Origin: MGBC163016 sp964469815
GTDB taxonomy: Bacteria; Actinomycetota; Coriobacteriia; Coriobacteriales; Eggerthellaceae
Assembly: GCA_964469815.1 (NCBI GenBank)
Contig: CAYXZC010000020.1
Location: 1-28,655 of the forward strand
Length of the DNA stretch: 28,655 nt
Direction of reading: 5' to 3'
Each line of letters begins with the position of its first letter. Position 1 is the stretch's first letter. Below, one piece after another: positions 9,263 to 17,207 of this stretch. The notes under the pieces are model-generated. The model ran no database searches, was not told where the DNA came from, and saw only the letters and a list, made by a program, of their open reading frames with translations. The position numbers and the translations under genes are program-made.

Positions 9263-10095
9263 AGGTGATCCGAGCTGAGAAGGCCGGAGCTTGCTATGGG
9301 GTGCAAAGAGCGATCGATATCGCCGATGATACCCTGCGAGACAAGGGGACGACCTCCACTCTGGGATCGCTGATACACAATCCCAAGGTTATCTTGGATC
9401 TAGAGAGAAAAGGGCTTGCGGTATGCGAGCGTCCAGATGACATAGAGACCACATCAGTGATCATAAGGAGCCACGGCATAACACCGGATGCCAAAAGATG
9501 CCTCATGGCTCGTGGACTGGAATTGATAGATGCGACGTGCCCTCATGTATTGCGTGCCCAAAAAGCTGCAGAGGAGCTCGCTTGTGAAGGGTTCGAGGTG
9601 ATCGTCATCGGAGAAGAGGGTCATCCTGAGGTAGAAGGCCTTCGCGCTTACGCCCTTGATCAGGGAGCGAAAGTCCATGTGATCATCGACCCTCGCAAGC
9701 TTCCTGATAACCTCCCGAGCAAGGTTGGGATAGTGGTCCAAACCACACAGACGAAGAACGTTTTGGACGATGTCCTATCATATCTGGATGGCAAAGGGAT
9801 CGATTATGTTTTGAAGGACACCATCTGCTCAGCTACGATCAAGCGCCAAGATGCCGCTCGCGATCTGGCAAGCAAAGTGGACGCCATGGTCGTCATCGGT
9901 GGCCGCAACTCTTCCAATACGACACGTCTTGCTGAGATATGCTCCTCTGTATGCGAGAAGACGCTTCATATAGAGGATGCAGAGGAGCTCGATCCATCCT
10001 ATTTCAACGATGCTTCCACAATCGGTGTGAGCGCGGGTGCTTCTACACCAGAAGATCAGATCGAGCAGGTCGTAGCATATCTTGAAGTCCTGTGA
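9259..10095 (+). CDS. ispH: 4-hydroxy-3-methylbut-2-enyl diphosphate reductase
   Basis: IspH is the last enzyme of the MEP pathway and reduces HMBPP to isopentenyl and dimethylallyl diphosphate. The three cysteines that hold its iron-sulfur cluster are present at residues 12 (AGACYGV), 94 (DATCPHV) and 190 (DTICSAT). Substrate-site motifs are also seen: LIHNPKV, SHGI, EEGHPEV, QTTQTK and the GGRNSSNTTRL block. The 278 residues match the stand-alone form, with no S1-domain fusion as in some Clostridia. The start ATG overlaps the plsC stop as ATGA, with GAAGAAGGA 6 bases upstream. The window therefore indicates MEP-type isoprenoid synthesis. Confidence 0.96.
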   Translation: MKVIRAEKAGACYGVQRAIDIADDTLRDKGTTSTLGSLIHNPKVILDLERKGLAVCERPDDIETTSVIIRSHGITPDAKRCLMARGLELIDATCPHVLRAQKAAEELACEGFEVIVIGEEGHPEVEGLRAYALDQGAKVHVIIDPRKLPDNLPSKVGIVVQTTQTKNVLDDVLSYLDGKGIDYVLKDTICSATIKRQDAARDLASKVDAMVVIGGRNSSNTTRLAEICSSVCEKTLHIEDAEELDPSYFNDASTIGVSAGASTPEDQIEQVVAYLEVL

Positions 10096-10111
10096 TCGAG
10101 AAGGCATCTGC

Positions 10112-11479
10112 ATGGAGTCTCCTAAAGCCCGGATCGTGAGCATAGAGTCCGATAGTCCTGCTTATCGGGCGAACCTTTCATGCGGTGGTTACATAACGGA
10201 TGTTGGCGGATCACCACTGCGGGATATCATCGATTGGATGTGGTTTTCAAGCGATGATGTTATAAATGTCGGATATGAATCACCTGATGGTGTTAGATCA
10301 CGCGCTTTGATGTCTCGCGAGATGGATGAGGGCTGGGGGATAAGCTTCGATGGCATCATCTTCGATGGGGTCAGAATATGCAGGAATGCTTGCAAGTTCT
10401 GCTTCATGCAACAGCTACCGATGGGGATGAGGGACTCCCTCACGCTTAGAGATGATGATTTCCGACTCAGTTTTCTGTCAGGAACCTTCGTCACGCTCAC
10501 CAATCTGACAGATGATGATATCAGCCGGATCATCGAACAGCACATATCGCCGCTTCGGGTCTCCCTTCACGCGATCACTCCAGAGGTTCGGCGCGATCTT
10601 ATAGGAAAGCATGAGAAAAGCGGACGCGAAGCATTGAGAAGGTTGCTGGATGCAGGGATATCCTTCGATGCCCAGATAGTGCTCTGTCCCGGTATCAATG
10701 ATGGCGAAGAGCTGGAAAGGACGCTTTCATGGGCATATGATGAGGACGGCATCGACAACATCGGCATCGTTCCGCTCGGTTTCACTTCTCACCAAACACG
10801 ATTCGACTCGTCCTTCGACGATCCGGCGGCTTCGAAGGCGGTATTGGATCAAGTATCCATATTCCAAGAGCGCGCTCTGAAAGAGAAGGGCTACCCATGG
10901 GTCTTTGCCGCCGATGAGTTCTACAGGAATGCCTTTCCTGACAATCTTGATGAGCACCTTCCCAGCGCCGAGATGTATCGCGACTATCCCATGTTCGAAG
11001 ATGGGATAGGGATAATAAGAAGCTCTATAGACGAGCTCAAGGAAGCTTTCGACGATGAGCACACCGAAACGCTCTTGCGCAAGCTAGAGGGAAAGGGTAT
11101 CTTCGTTCACCTCATAGCCGGAAGAGCGATGGATCCCTACGCAGCGCAGATCTTGAGGAATAGTCCTCTTTCAAAGCGCTTTGACATCATGTACGTGAAC
11201 AACACCTTCTTCGGTGGCAATGTGAACGTGACCGGGCTCTTGACAGGTGAAGACATCATCTCGGCCATATCGGCGCATGCAAAACAGTACCATGGCTGCC
11301 AAGGCGCTAAAGCGGCCTCATCGCACATATATCTCATCCCCGATGTGATATTCAACTCGGATATGCTCACGCTCGATGGGATGCGATGCGATGATGTTGT
11401 GACCGAATGCGGCCAAGATGCCCTCATTGTGCCCAGCAATCCGCTAGACTGTATACATCAACTTGAATCATCCATCTAA
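10112..11479 (+). CDS. DUF512 protein with PDZ-like N-terminus and cysteine cluster (putative radical SAM-like)
   Basis: This is a conserved but functionally uncharacterised protein. The first 70 residues resemble a PDZ-like domain (SIESDSPAYRANL, GGYITDVGG). A cysteine cluster follows, with Cys90, Cys94 and Cys97 (spacing CX3CX2C, in CRNACKFCF), as in radical SAM enzymes. The next segment (LRVSLHAITPEVRRDLIG, QIVLCPGINDG, VPLGFTSH) looks like a radical SAM barrel. The C-terminal part (FGGNVNVTGLLTG, IPDVIFNSD) is the DUF512 domain. Databases describe it as an FeS oxidoreductase related to NifB/MoaA. A binding site GAGAAGG at 10098-10104 supports the ATG at 10112 over a TTG at 10082. It lies between ispH and der, and its adjacency to der is widespread in anaerobes. 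No reaction is known to me. Confidence 0.85.
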   Translation: MESPKARIVSIESDSPAYRANLSCGGYITDVGGSPLRDIIDWMWFSSDDVINVGYESPDGVRSRALMSREMDEGWGISFDGIIFDGVRICRNACKFCFMQQLPMGMRDSLTLRDDDFRLSFLSGTFVTLTNLTDDDISRIIEQHISPLRVSLHAITPEVRRDLIGKHEKSGREALRRLLDAGISFDAQIVLCPGINDGEELERTLSWAYDEDGIDNIGIVPLGFTSHQTRFDSSFDDPAASKAVLDQVSIFQERALKEKGYPWVFAADEFYRNAFPDNLDEHLPSAEMYRDYPMFEDGIGIIRSSIDELKEAFDDEHTETLLRKLEGKGIFVHLIAGRAMDPYAAQILRNSPLSKRFDIMYVNNTFFGGNVNVTGLLTGEDIISAISAHAKQYHGCQGAKAASSHIYLIPDVIFNSDMLTLDGMRCDDVVTECGQDALIVPSNPLDCIHQLESSI

Positions 11480-11492
11480 GAGCAAGGATCGC

Positions 11493-12812
11493 ATGATGGC
11501 CTTACCGTTAGTCGCAATAGTCGGCAGACCCAATGTCGGCAAATCCACGCTCGTGAACCGTATAGCGCAAACAAACGATGCCATCGTGCACGAAATGCGC
11601 GGCGTGACGCGGGATCGCAGCTACCACAAGGGCGACTGGAACGGCGTGGATTTCATGCTCGTTGATACAGGTGGCATAGAAGCCGCAAGCGATGATGACT
11701 TCCAGATGTCCATCCGCGACCAAGCGCTCGAAGCAGCCAATGAAGCCGACCTCATCATCCTCCTTGTTGATGGCAAGGTCGGGCTGCAAGCGGATGATGA
11801 GGAGGTCGCAAGGCTCCTTCAAAAGAGCGATGTTCCTGTCCTTCTCGGTGTGAACAAGCTTGACAACCTCGAATCCGAGGCTGATCTTTGGGAGTATTAC
11901 CAGCTTGGGTTAGGGGATCCTTGTCCGATATCGGCAACCCATGGGCATGGGACGGGCGATATCCTTGATGAGGTCGTTCGCATCCTTGAAGAGGCGGGCT
12001 TGACCGAGGATTATGTCGAGACCGATGCTGTGAATGTTGCGATAATAGGAAGGCCGAATGCTGGGAAATCCTCCCTTACGAATCGGCTCACGAACAACGA
12101 GCGCTCCATCGTGAGCCCTGTGGCGGGAACAACCCGTGATGCTATAGATACCTTGGTCGAGCATGATGACAAGATGTATCGGATAGTCGATACAGCAGGG
12201 CTTCGCCGTAAGAGCCAGATAGATGGGTCTGTGGAATACTATGGGTTCGTGCGTGCCATGCGCGCGATAGATCGCGCCGATGTTGCGCTTCTGGTGATCG
12301 ATGGAACCCTTGGTCTTACGAACGAGGATCAACGTGTTGCGAATTACGCATCCGAGCGCGGATGCGCCTTAGCTCTCGTGCTGAACAAATGGGACATAGT
12401 GGACACACCGGAGCTGAAGGAGAATGTCAGAGCCGATATCGAAGATAAGATGCAATTCGTCGGATATGCTCCTATAGTTGCCGTATCTGCGCTAACAGGC
12501 AAGAATGTCGGCCGTATCTGGCAGGTCATAGACCAATGCTATGGGAACTACACACGAACCATCCCGACGAGCAGGCTCAATGCCTGGCTTGCAGAGATAC
12601 ATGAGAGCGGGCACACCGTCACCAAGGGAAAGACGGTCCTTCGCATAAAGTACGTTACGCAAACCGGTATCGAACCACCGCAATTCACCTTCTTTTGCAA
12701 CAGGCCTGATGTTGTGACGGATAACTATGAGCGCTTCTTAGAGAATAGGATGCGCCGATCGTTCGATCTTACAGGCACCCCTGTCCGTTTCAAATTCAAG
12801 AAGAAGGACTGA
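11493..12812 (+). CDS. der: Ribosome biogenesis GTPase Der (EngA)
   Basis: Der is an essential double GTPase for assembly of the 50S ribosomal subunit. Two G domains are complete: GRPNVGKST at about residues 11-19, DTGG and NKLD in the first; GRPNAGKSS at about 186-194, DTAGLRRKSQ and NKWD in the second. The C-terminal KH-like domain ends in the typical NRMRRSFDLTGTPVRF. The ATG pair at 11493 and 11496 sits 4 to 7 bases after CAAGGA. I take 11493, but 11496 is equally plausible; a TTG at 11463 has no good site. The gene starts 13 bases after the DUF512 stop. Its length of 439 residues is normal. Confidence 0.97.
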   Translation: MMALPLVAIVGRPNVGKSTLVNRIAQTNDAIVHEMRGVTRDRSYHKGDWNGVDFMLVDTGGIEAASDDDFQMSIRDQALEAANEADLIILLVDGKVGLQADDEEVARLLQKSDVPVLLGVNKLDNLESEADLWEYYQLGLGDPCPISATHGHGTGDILDEVVRILEEAGLTEDYVETDAVNVAIIGRPNAGKSSLTNRLTNNERSIVSPVAGTTRDAIDTLVEHDDKMYRIVDTAGLRRKSQIDGSVEYYGFVRAMRAIDRADVALLVIDGTLGLTNEDQRVANYASERGCALALVLNKWDIVDTPELKENVRADIEDKMQFVGYAPIVAVSALTGKNVGRIWQVIDQCYGNYTRTIPTSRLNAWLAEIHESGHTVTKGKTVLRIKYVTQTGIEPPQFTFFCNRPDVVTDNYERFLENRMRRSFDLTGTPVRFKFKKKD

Positions 12813-12815
12813 AAA

Positions 12816-13523
12816 TTGGAAATGTTCCCTCTATCCAACGCAACCGTCCATAGCCTGACACCGCAAGTGTCACTATCGCCGGATGCGGCCGTATATGTGC
12901 TTCCTGTGCTGTTCATCATCACATTCCTGATAGGGAGCATCCCTTGGGGCGTCATCATCGGAAGATGCGTCTACAAGAAGGATATCCGCAAAGAGGGATC
13001 CGGCAACATCGGAACCACGAACGCTATGAGGACATTCGGAAGAAACGGCGGAGTCGCTGTCTTCCTTCTGGACTTCGGCAAAGGGGCGCTTGCTGGATGG
13101 CTTGGTCTTTTCGCGTCGAACAATCTCATATCGATATCGGATTGGATGGCTTGTGCTCCTTTGGGTGTAGCGTTCCTCGGATGCGTCTGGGGACACATCT
13201 TCTCGCCATGGCTAGGATTCTCCGGCGGCAAGGGAATAGCGGTCGCTGTCGGTGCCCTGTTGTTCGTTTTCGGACCTATAGGCACGCTCATCGAGATAGC
13301 CATCTTCGCTATCTTGGTGGTGTTGACCAAGCATGTATCCGTTGGATCGATCGCCGCCGCCATCGCCTGCCCCTTCCTGACTCTTTGGCTCCATTTCGGA
13401 CAATGGCCCTGCGTGATAATGTGCACGATTGCTGCCATAACGGTCATCTGGGCGCATAGATCCAATATAATAAGGCTCCTTCGCGGAGAAGAGAGCAGAA
13501 TAGGGAAGAAGAGGTCGGCATAG
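12816..13523 (+). CDS. plsY: Acyl-phosphate:glycerol-3-phosphate acyltransferase
   Basis: PlsY is a membrane enzyme that transfers an acyl group from acyl phosphate to glycerol-3-phosphate, the first step of phospholipid synthesis. The three conserved loops are seen: GSIPWGVIIGR, GSGNIGTTNAMRTFG and GFSGGKGIAVAVG, plus the C-terminal AHRSNIIRLL. Several hydrophobic segments fit a multi-spanning topology. With 235 residues it is longer than the usual 200 because of an N-terminal lead of about 25 residues before the first membrane segment. The TTG start is supported by AAGAAGGA ending 7 bases upstream; an ATG two codons later is spaced 13 bases from it. It is followed at once by gpsA, which makes its substrate. 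Confidence 0.94.
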   Translation: MEMFPLSNATVHSLTPQVSLSPDAAVYVLPVLFIITFLIGSIPWGVIIGRCVYKKDIRKEGSGNIGTTNAMRTFGRNGGVAVFLLDFGKGALAGWLGLFASNNLISISDWMACAPLGVAFLGCVWGHIFSPWLGFSGGKGIAVAVGALLFVFGPIGTLIEIAIFAILVVLTKHVSVGSIAAAIACPFLTLWLHFGQWPCVIMCTIAAITVIWAHRSNIIRLLRGEESRIGKKRSA

Positions 13524-14528
13524 ATGAGGATCGCGGTCATAGGAGCCGGTTCTTGGGGAACGGCGTTGGCTCAAGTCGCATCCGATGCCAACGGGGACGT
13601 GGTAATCTGGGCAAGGCGCAGCGAGGTAGCGGACGCCATAAACACCGATCACAGGAATCCGGATTTCCTCAAGGACTACAGCATCTCCAAGAGCATACGC
13701 GCCACATCCTCGCTCGAAGATGCCATCTCGGATGTTGATGCTTGCGTTGTCGTCGTCCCTTCGAAGTATCTGAGAGAGACCGCATCGAAGATGAAGCCCT
13801 TCGTCGTGCCTGACATGCGCATCGTCATCTGCTCGAAAGGCGTTGAAGCCGGTACGGGGCTTTTGCCCGAACAGGTCTTCGAGGAGGTCTTGGGCGATTC
13901 CAAGCGTTTGGCAACACTATCTGGCCCAACGCACGCCGAGGAGGTCATAGCAAAGATCGAATCAGGCGCGGTCGTGGCATCGAAGGATTGCGAATGCGCA
14001 AGGTTCTTCCAGAAGTGCTTTGCGACCCCATATTTCAGGACATACACCTCAACGGATGTTGTCGGGGTCGAGCTGTGCGCTGCCTTCAAGAATGTCATCG
14101 CCATCGCAGTGGGAATATCATATGGGATAGGTTGCGGGGACGATACGGCGGCCATGCTCATAACACGAGGACTTGCCGAGATGAGCCGCATGGTGATCGC
14201 ATCAGGCGGGAAAGAGATGACATGCCTCGGGCTTGCCGGAGCAGGCGATATGATCGTAACGTGCATGTCGCGTCATTCCAGGAACAGAAGATTCGGCCAA
14301 GATTACATAGCGAAGGGCAAGACGCTCGAGGATTTCGAGCATGATACGCACATGGTCGTCGAAGGAGCCATAGCCTGCAAGACCCTCGATGTCCTTAGCA
14401 AAAGGCATGGTGTGGAGCTTCCGCTGACCGATGCTATAAGGCGCATCGTATGGGAGGGATCATCACCTAGAGATGTTGCCAAAGAGCTCGTAGACCGCCC
14501 GCTCAAGGACGAGTTCTGCTACCTATAG
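13524..14528 (+). CDS. gpsA: Glycerol-3-phosphate dehydrogenase [NAD(P)+]
   Basis: GpsA reduces dihydroxyacetone phosphate to sn-glycerol-3-phosphate for phospholipid synthesis. The cofactor-binding motif GAGSWGTALA starts at residue 7. Downstream are LSGPTHAEE, the catalytic-lysine region LCAAFKNVIAIAVGI, GLAGAGDMIVTC and the SRNRRFG segment. The 334-residue length is normal. The ATG follows the plsY stop without a gap; AAGAGG lies 9 bases upstream. It is the last gene of the long plus-strand block and converges on the minus-strand alkyltransferase-like gene, with 55 bases between them. Confidence 0.96.
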   Translation: MRIAVIGAGSWGTALAQVASDANGDVVIWARRSEVADAINTDHRNPDFLKDYSISKSIRATSSLEDAISDVDACVVVVPSKYLRETASKMKPFVVPDMRIVICSKGVEAGTGLLPEQVFEEVLGDSKRLATLSGPTHAEEVIAKIESGAVVASKDCECARFFQKCFATPYFRTYTSTDVVGVELCAAFKNVIAIAVGISYGIGCGDDTAAMLITRGLAEMSRMVIASGGKEMTCLGLAGAGDMIVTCMSRHSRNRRFGQDYIAKGKTLEDFEHDTHMVVEGAIACKTLDVLSKRHGVELPLTDAIRRIVWEGSSPRDVAKELVDRPLKDEFCYL

Positions 14529-14583
14529 CCGAAGATTCGGCCATCGAAGGGATCACTGCACAGCATCCTAGCGAAAAAGACCC

Positions 14584-15075
14584 TCAGGATGATCGATCGC
14601 AGTGCTTCCTCTCCAATTCCCGGAAAGCAGCGCGCAGTATCGAGGATCGATCCTTCTTGTTCACATACCCGCTCGATAGCACGACGCGATGCGCCGGAAC
14701 GAGTATGGCCAGAGGATTCTCCTTTATAGCGCTGCCCACAGCCCTATAGGACTTCGGCGCACCGATGGCGATGGCCACATCCTTTGGGGTAGATGTTTGC
14801 CCGTAAGGGATCAAAGAGCATTCCTTCCAGACGCTCTTCTGGAAATCGGTTCCTTCGATGGATATATCTATGTCGAAGACTCTTCTTCTTCCGGAGAAGT
14901 ATTCGAGCAGCTCAGTAGCGCAACGATTCATCTCTTTGTTGGGTATAGATGTGCCTTTGAGCTCGACCTTCCCAAGACGAACCTGGGTGATGCGTCCATA
15001 TGCGCTCTCGATGGTGATGATACCGAATGGCGTTTTGTAGAAGTGATAGGATGGTTCTTCCAAGACGACCTGCAT
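14584..15075 (-). CDS. Alkylguanine-DNA alkyltransferase-like protein without the active-site cysteine
   Basis: The protein has the fold pattern of O6-methylguanine-DNA methyltransferase. It has an N-terminal domain (HFYKTPFGIITIES), then the DNA-binding domain with FQKSVW, IPYGQT, the Arg111-containing YRAVG (position of the arginine finger) and the ENPLAILVPAHRVV block. In active enzymes the last block reads PCHRV; here it reads PAHRV. Residue 128 is alanine, encoded by GCG on the minus strand at 14694-14692. Without that cysteine the protein cannot act as a suicidal alkyl acceptor. It resembles alkyltransferase-like (ATL) proteins, which bind alkylated guanine and recruit nucleotide excision repair. 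The glycine-rich segment after the active site is also replaced by SSGYVNKKDRSS. Length 163 is normal for the full family, whereas many ATLs are about 100 residues. It is alone on its strand between gpsA and rpe. Confidence 0.85.
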   Translation of the reverse strand: MQVVLEEPSYHFYKTPFGIITIESAYGRITQVRLGKVELKGTSIPNKEMNRCATELLEYFSGRRRVFDIDISIEGTDFQKSVWKECSLIPYGQTSTPKDVAIAIGAPKSYRAVGSAIKENPLAILVPAHRVVLSSGYVNKKDRSSILRAAFRELERKHCDRSS

Positions 15076-15121
15076 CTCTGATCAAGGATCCGATACAACA
15101 TGTGTCGAATTTTTACACTTT

Positions 15122-15163
15122 GGAACATCGTAGGTTCCATTTTACGTACTAGAATGGTTCCAT
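15122..15163. repeat. Short repeats between divergent genes (possible operator)
   Basis: The 149-bp gap between the divergent alkyltransferase-like gene and rpe contains GGTTCCAT twice (15133-15140 and 15156-15163, 23 bases apart). The inverse, GGAAC, stands at 15122-15126 facing the first copy. The repeat spacing of about two helical turns would suit a regulator. No known consensus is claimed. Confidence 0.3.
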
Positions 15164-15180
15164 GTCCATATGATAATCGA

Positions 15181-15209
15181 TTCGGCCTTCCAAAGAAGGC
15201 TGCTATAAG
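15181..15209 (+). promoter_or_regulatory. Possible rpe promoter with internal hairpin
   Basis: TATAAG at 15204-15209 is a fair -10 box about 15 bases before the TTG start of rpe. The sequence 17 bases upstream (TTCGGC) is a weak -35. Between the boxes is a perfect inverted repeat, GCCTTC-CAAA-GAAGGC (15185-15200), which could be an operator. Confidence 0.3.
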
Positions 15210-15224
15210 ATCTTTGGGGGAATA

Positions 15225-15914
15225 TTGTTCGGAGACATAAAGATCGCACCATCGATACTCTCAGGCGATTTCATTGATATGGGAAGTTCCATATCCCAAA
15301 TAGAGGATGCTGGCGCTCACTGGGTGCACATAGACGTGATGGATGGTCATTTCGTACCGAATATCACCATGGGAATACCCCTTCTGAAGCAGCTTCGCAA
15401 GGAAACATCCCTTCCGCTCGATGCGCATCTTATGGTATCCAATCCGCTAGAGCAGATACCTTGGTTCATCGAATCCGGGGCAGACATCATCACGTTCCAT
15501 ATCGAAGCTGCCGAAGGCGCAGATGCTCATGAGGCTATCGACCTCATACACGATGCGAACCTCGCAGCAGCGATCGCGGTGAAGCCGAAGACCGACATCT
15601 CTTTATTGGAGCCGTTCATCGACAAGCTCGATATGGTGCTCGTCATGAGCGTCGAGCCGGGATTCTCCGGTCAAAGTTTCATCGAAGGCTCGGATATTCG
15701 CGTGCAGCAAATTGCGAACATGTGCAAAAAGCACGATGTTTCCCCTTTGATCGAGGTTGATGGGGGAATATCATCGCTCACCGCAGATCGCGTTTGCTCT
15801 TCAGGCGCAGATGTGCTCGTATGCGGCAACGCATTCTTTCGCGCTGCGGATAAAGCGGCGATGGTGTCCGAGATCGAGGATATCGCGATGCTAGCTCAAA
15901 GGCATGGCCGCTAG
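15225..15914 (+). CDS. rpe: Ribulose-phosphate 3-epimerase
   Basis: Rpe interconverts ribulose-5-phosphate and xylulose-5-phosphate in the pentose phosphate pathway. It is a 229-residue TIM barrel with the family motifs APSILSGDF, HIDVMDGHFVPN (metal and catalytic residues), LDAHLMVSNP, VMSVEPGFSGQ and EVDGGIS near the phosphate site. The start is TTG, preceded by a G-rich stretch GGGGGAA at 15216-15222; no ATG is available in a suitable place. The following cysteine desulfurase starts 35 bases after its stop. Confidence 0.95.
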   Translation: MFGDIKIAPSILSGDFIDMGSSISQIEDAGAHWVHIDVMDGHFVPNITMGIPLLKQLRKETSLPLDAHLMVSNPLEQIPWFIESGADIITFHIEAAEGADAHEAIDLIHDANLAAAIAVKPKTDISLLEPFIDKLDMVLVMSVEPGFSGQSFIEGSDIRVQQIANMCKKHDVSPLIEVDGGISSLTADRVCSSGADVLVCGNAFFRAADKAAMVSEIEDIAMLAQRHGR

Positions 15915-15949
15915 CAATAACACCACCGACAACAAAAGAGGATCCAAGG

Positions 15950-17149
15950 ATGGATAGCATACCTGAAGATTACATATACCTTGATTATGCAGCTAGCGCT
16001 CCTCTGTGCGAGGAGGCTTCGATAGCGCTTGGGAAATACCTCTTCGGAGGTCGGAAGAACATCCTAAGCGGAACGAACGCGAACTCACTCTCACGTCCCG
16101 GAAGAGCAGCTTTCAAGGACATGCAAGCATCCAGGCGCGAGATGGCGCAAGCGCTTGGGTGCCGCCCTGACGAGCTCATCTTCACATCAGGTGCGACCGA
16201 GGCCGACAATGCGGCCGTAACAGGCATCGCAAGCGCCGTTTTCTTCGATAGGCGATCATCGATGCAGGGGACGTTCTCTCCGAACATAATAACCACTCAG
16301 ATAGAGCATGATGCCGTGCTCTCAGTTGCCGCGCAGCTTTCCCGTGAAGGCTTCGAGGTCAGGCTCCTTAAGCCTGACCAAAACGGCAAGATAAGCCCTG
16401 AGGCGCTAGATGATGCCATGGACGAGAACACCGTGCTTGTATCCGTCCAAATGGCGAACTCCGAGATCGGAAGCGTTCAGAACATCGCTACGCTGGCTAG
16501 GATCGCCCATGGAAAAGGATCTGTCTTCCATACGGATGCGACCCAGGCTTTGGGGAAGATCCCGATCGATCTTGGGTCGTTGGGCGTGGATGCCGCTTCG
16601 TTCTCCGCACATAAGATAGGCGGCCCTAAGGGCGTCGGCGCGCTCTATTTGAGATCACGCACCCCCTTCAAGGCGCAAATTCTCGGAGGAGGACAGGAGA
16701 GCGGAAGGCGCAGCGGAACTCAGAATGTGATGGGCATATCCGGATTCAGTGCTGCTCTCAACGCCGTTGTTTCTGATATAGGATCGGAATCTGCGCGCCT
16801 TTCCTACCTTCGAGATAAGCTCTATTCGGCCTATTCGGACTTCGATGCGATCACGCCAACGGTCAAGGTGGATAAGGGCTCGGATGCCTTCCTTCCCAAT
16901 ATCGTGTCCGCCATCTTCAAGGGAATCGAAAGCGAAACGCTTGTGCTCAGATTCGATTCCCTCGGATTCGCCGTATCAGGCGGAAGCGCGTGCTCTTCCA
17001 TGTCTTTGGATCCAAGCCACGTGCTCACATCCATCGGGATCGATCCCGATGATGCCCTTTGCGCCGTGCGTGTCTCCATCGGCCGATACACAACTGAACA
17101 AGATATCGATGCATTCATCGAAGCGATCCCCAAGGTGTTGGAGTGGTAG
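15950..17149 (+). CDS. Cysteine desulfurase (NifS/IscS family)
   Basis: This pyridoxal-phosphate enzyme releases sulfur from cysteine as a persulfide for iron-sulfur clusters or thio-modifications. The N-terminal YLDYAASAP is the standard opening. TSGATEADN and the QIEHDAVL histidine region follow. The PLP lysine is Lys222 in SAHKIGGPKG. The persulfide cysteine is Cys348 in SGGSACSS, as in the flexible catalytic loop of this group. Its length of 399 residues is normal. AAGAGGA and AAGG lie just upstream of the ATG. No iscU, nifU or mnmA gene follows in this window, so its sulfur acceptor is not apparent from context. It is a group I enzyme, but IscS versus NifS cannot be decided. Confidence 0.92.
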   Translation: MDSIPEDYIYLDYAASAPLCEEASIALGKYLFGGRKNILSGTNANSLSRPGRAAFKDMQASRREMAQALGCRPDELIFTSGATEADNAAVTGIASAVFFDRRSSMQGTFSPNIITTQIEHDAVLSVAAQLSREGFEVRLLKPDQNGKISPEALDDAMDENTVLVSVQMANSEIGSVQNIATLARIAHGKGSVFHTDATQALGKIPIDLGSLGVDAASFSAHKIGGPKGVGALYLRSRTPFKAQILGGGQESGRRSGTQNVMGISGFSAALNAVVSDIGSESARLSYLRDKLYSAYSDFDAITPTVKVDKGSDAFLPNIVSAIFKGIESETLVLRFDSLGFAVSGGSACSSMSLDPSHVLTSIGIDPDDALCAVRVSIGRYTTEQDIDAFIEAIPKVLEW

Positions 17150-17207
17150 ATAGCATCTTATCAACGAAGCATCATCAATGAGAATCGATAAGGAGAATCT
17201 TCAGAAC

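Noticed and set aside
14528..14541. Inverted repeat GCCGAA-GA-TTCGGC after gpsA as terminator
   Set aside because: The loop is only two bases and no T run follows, so it does not fit an intrinsic terminator.
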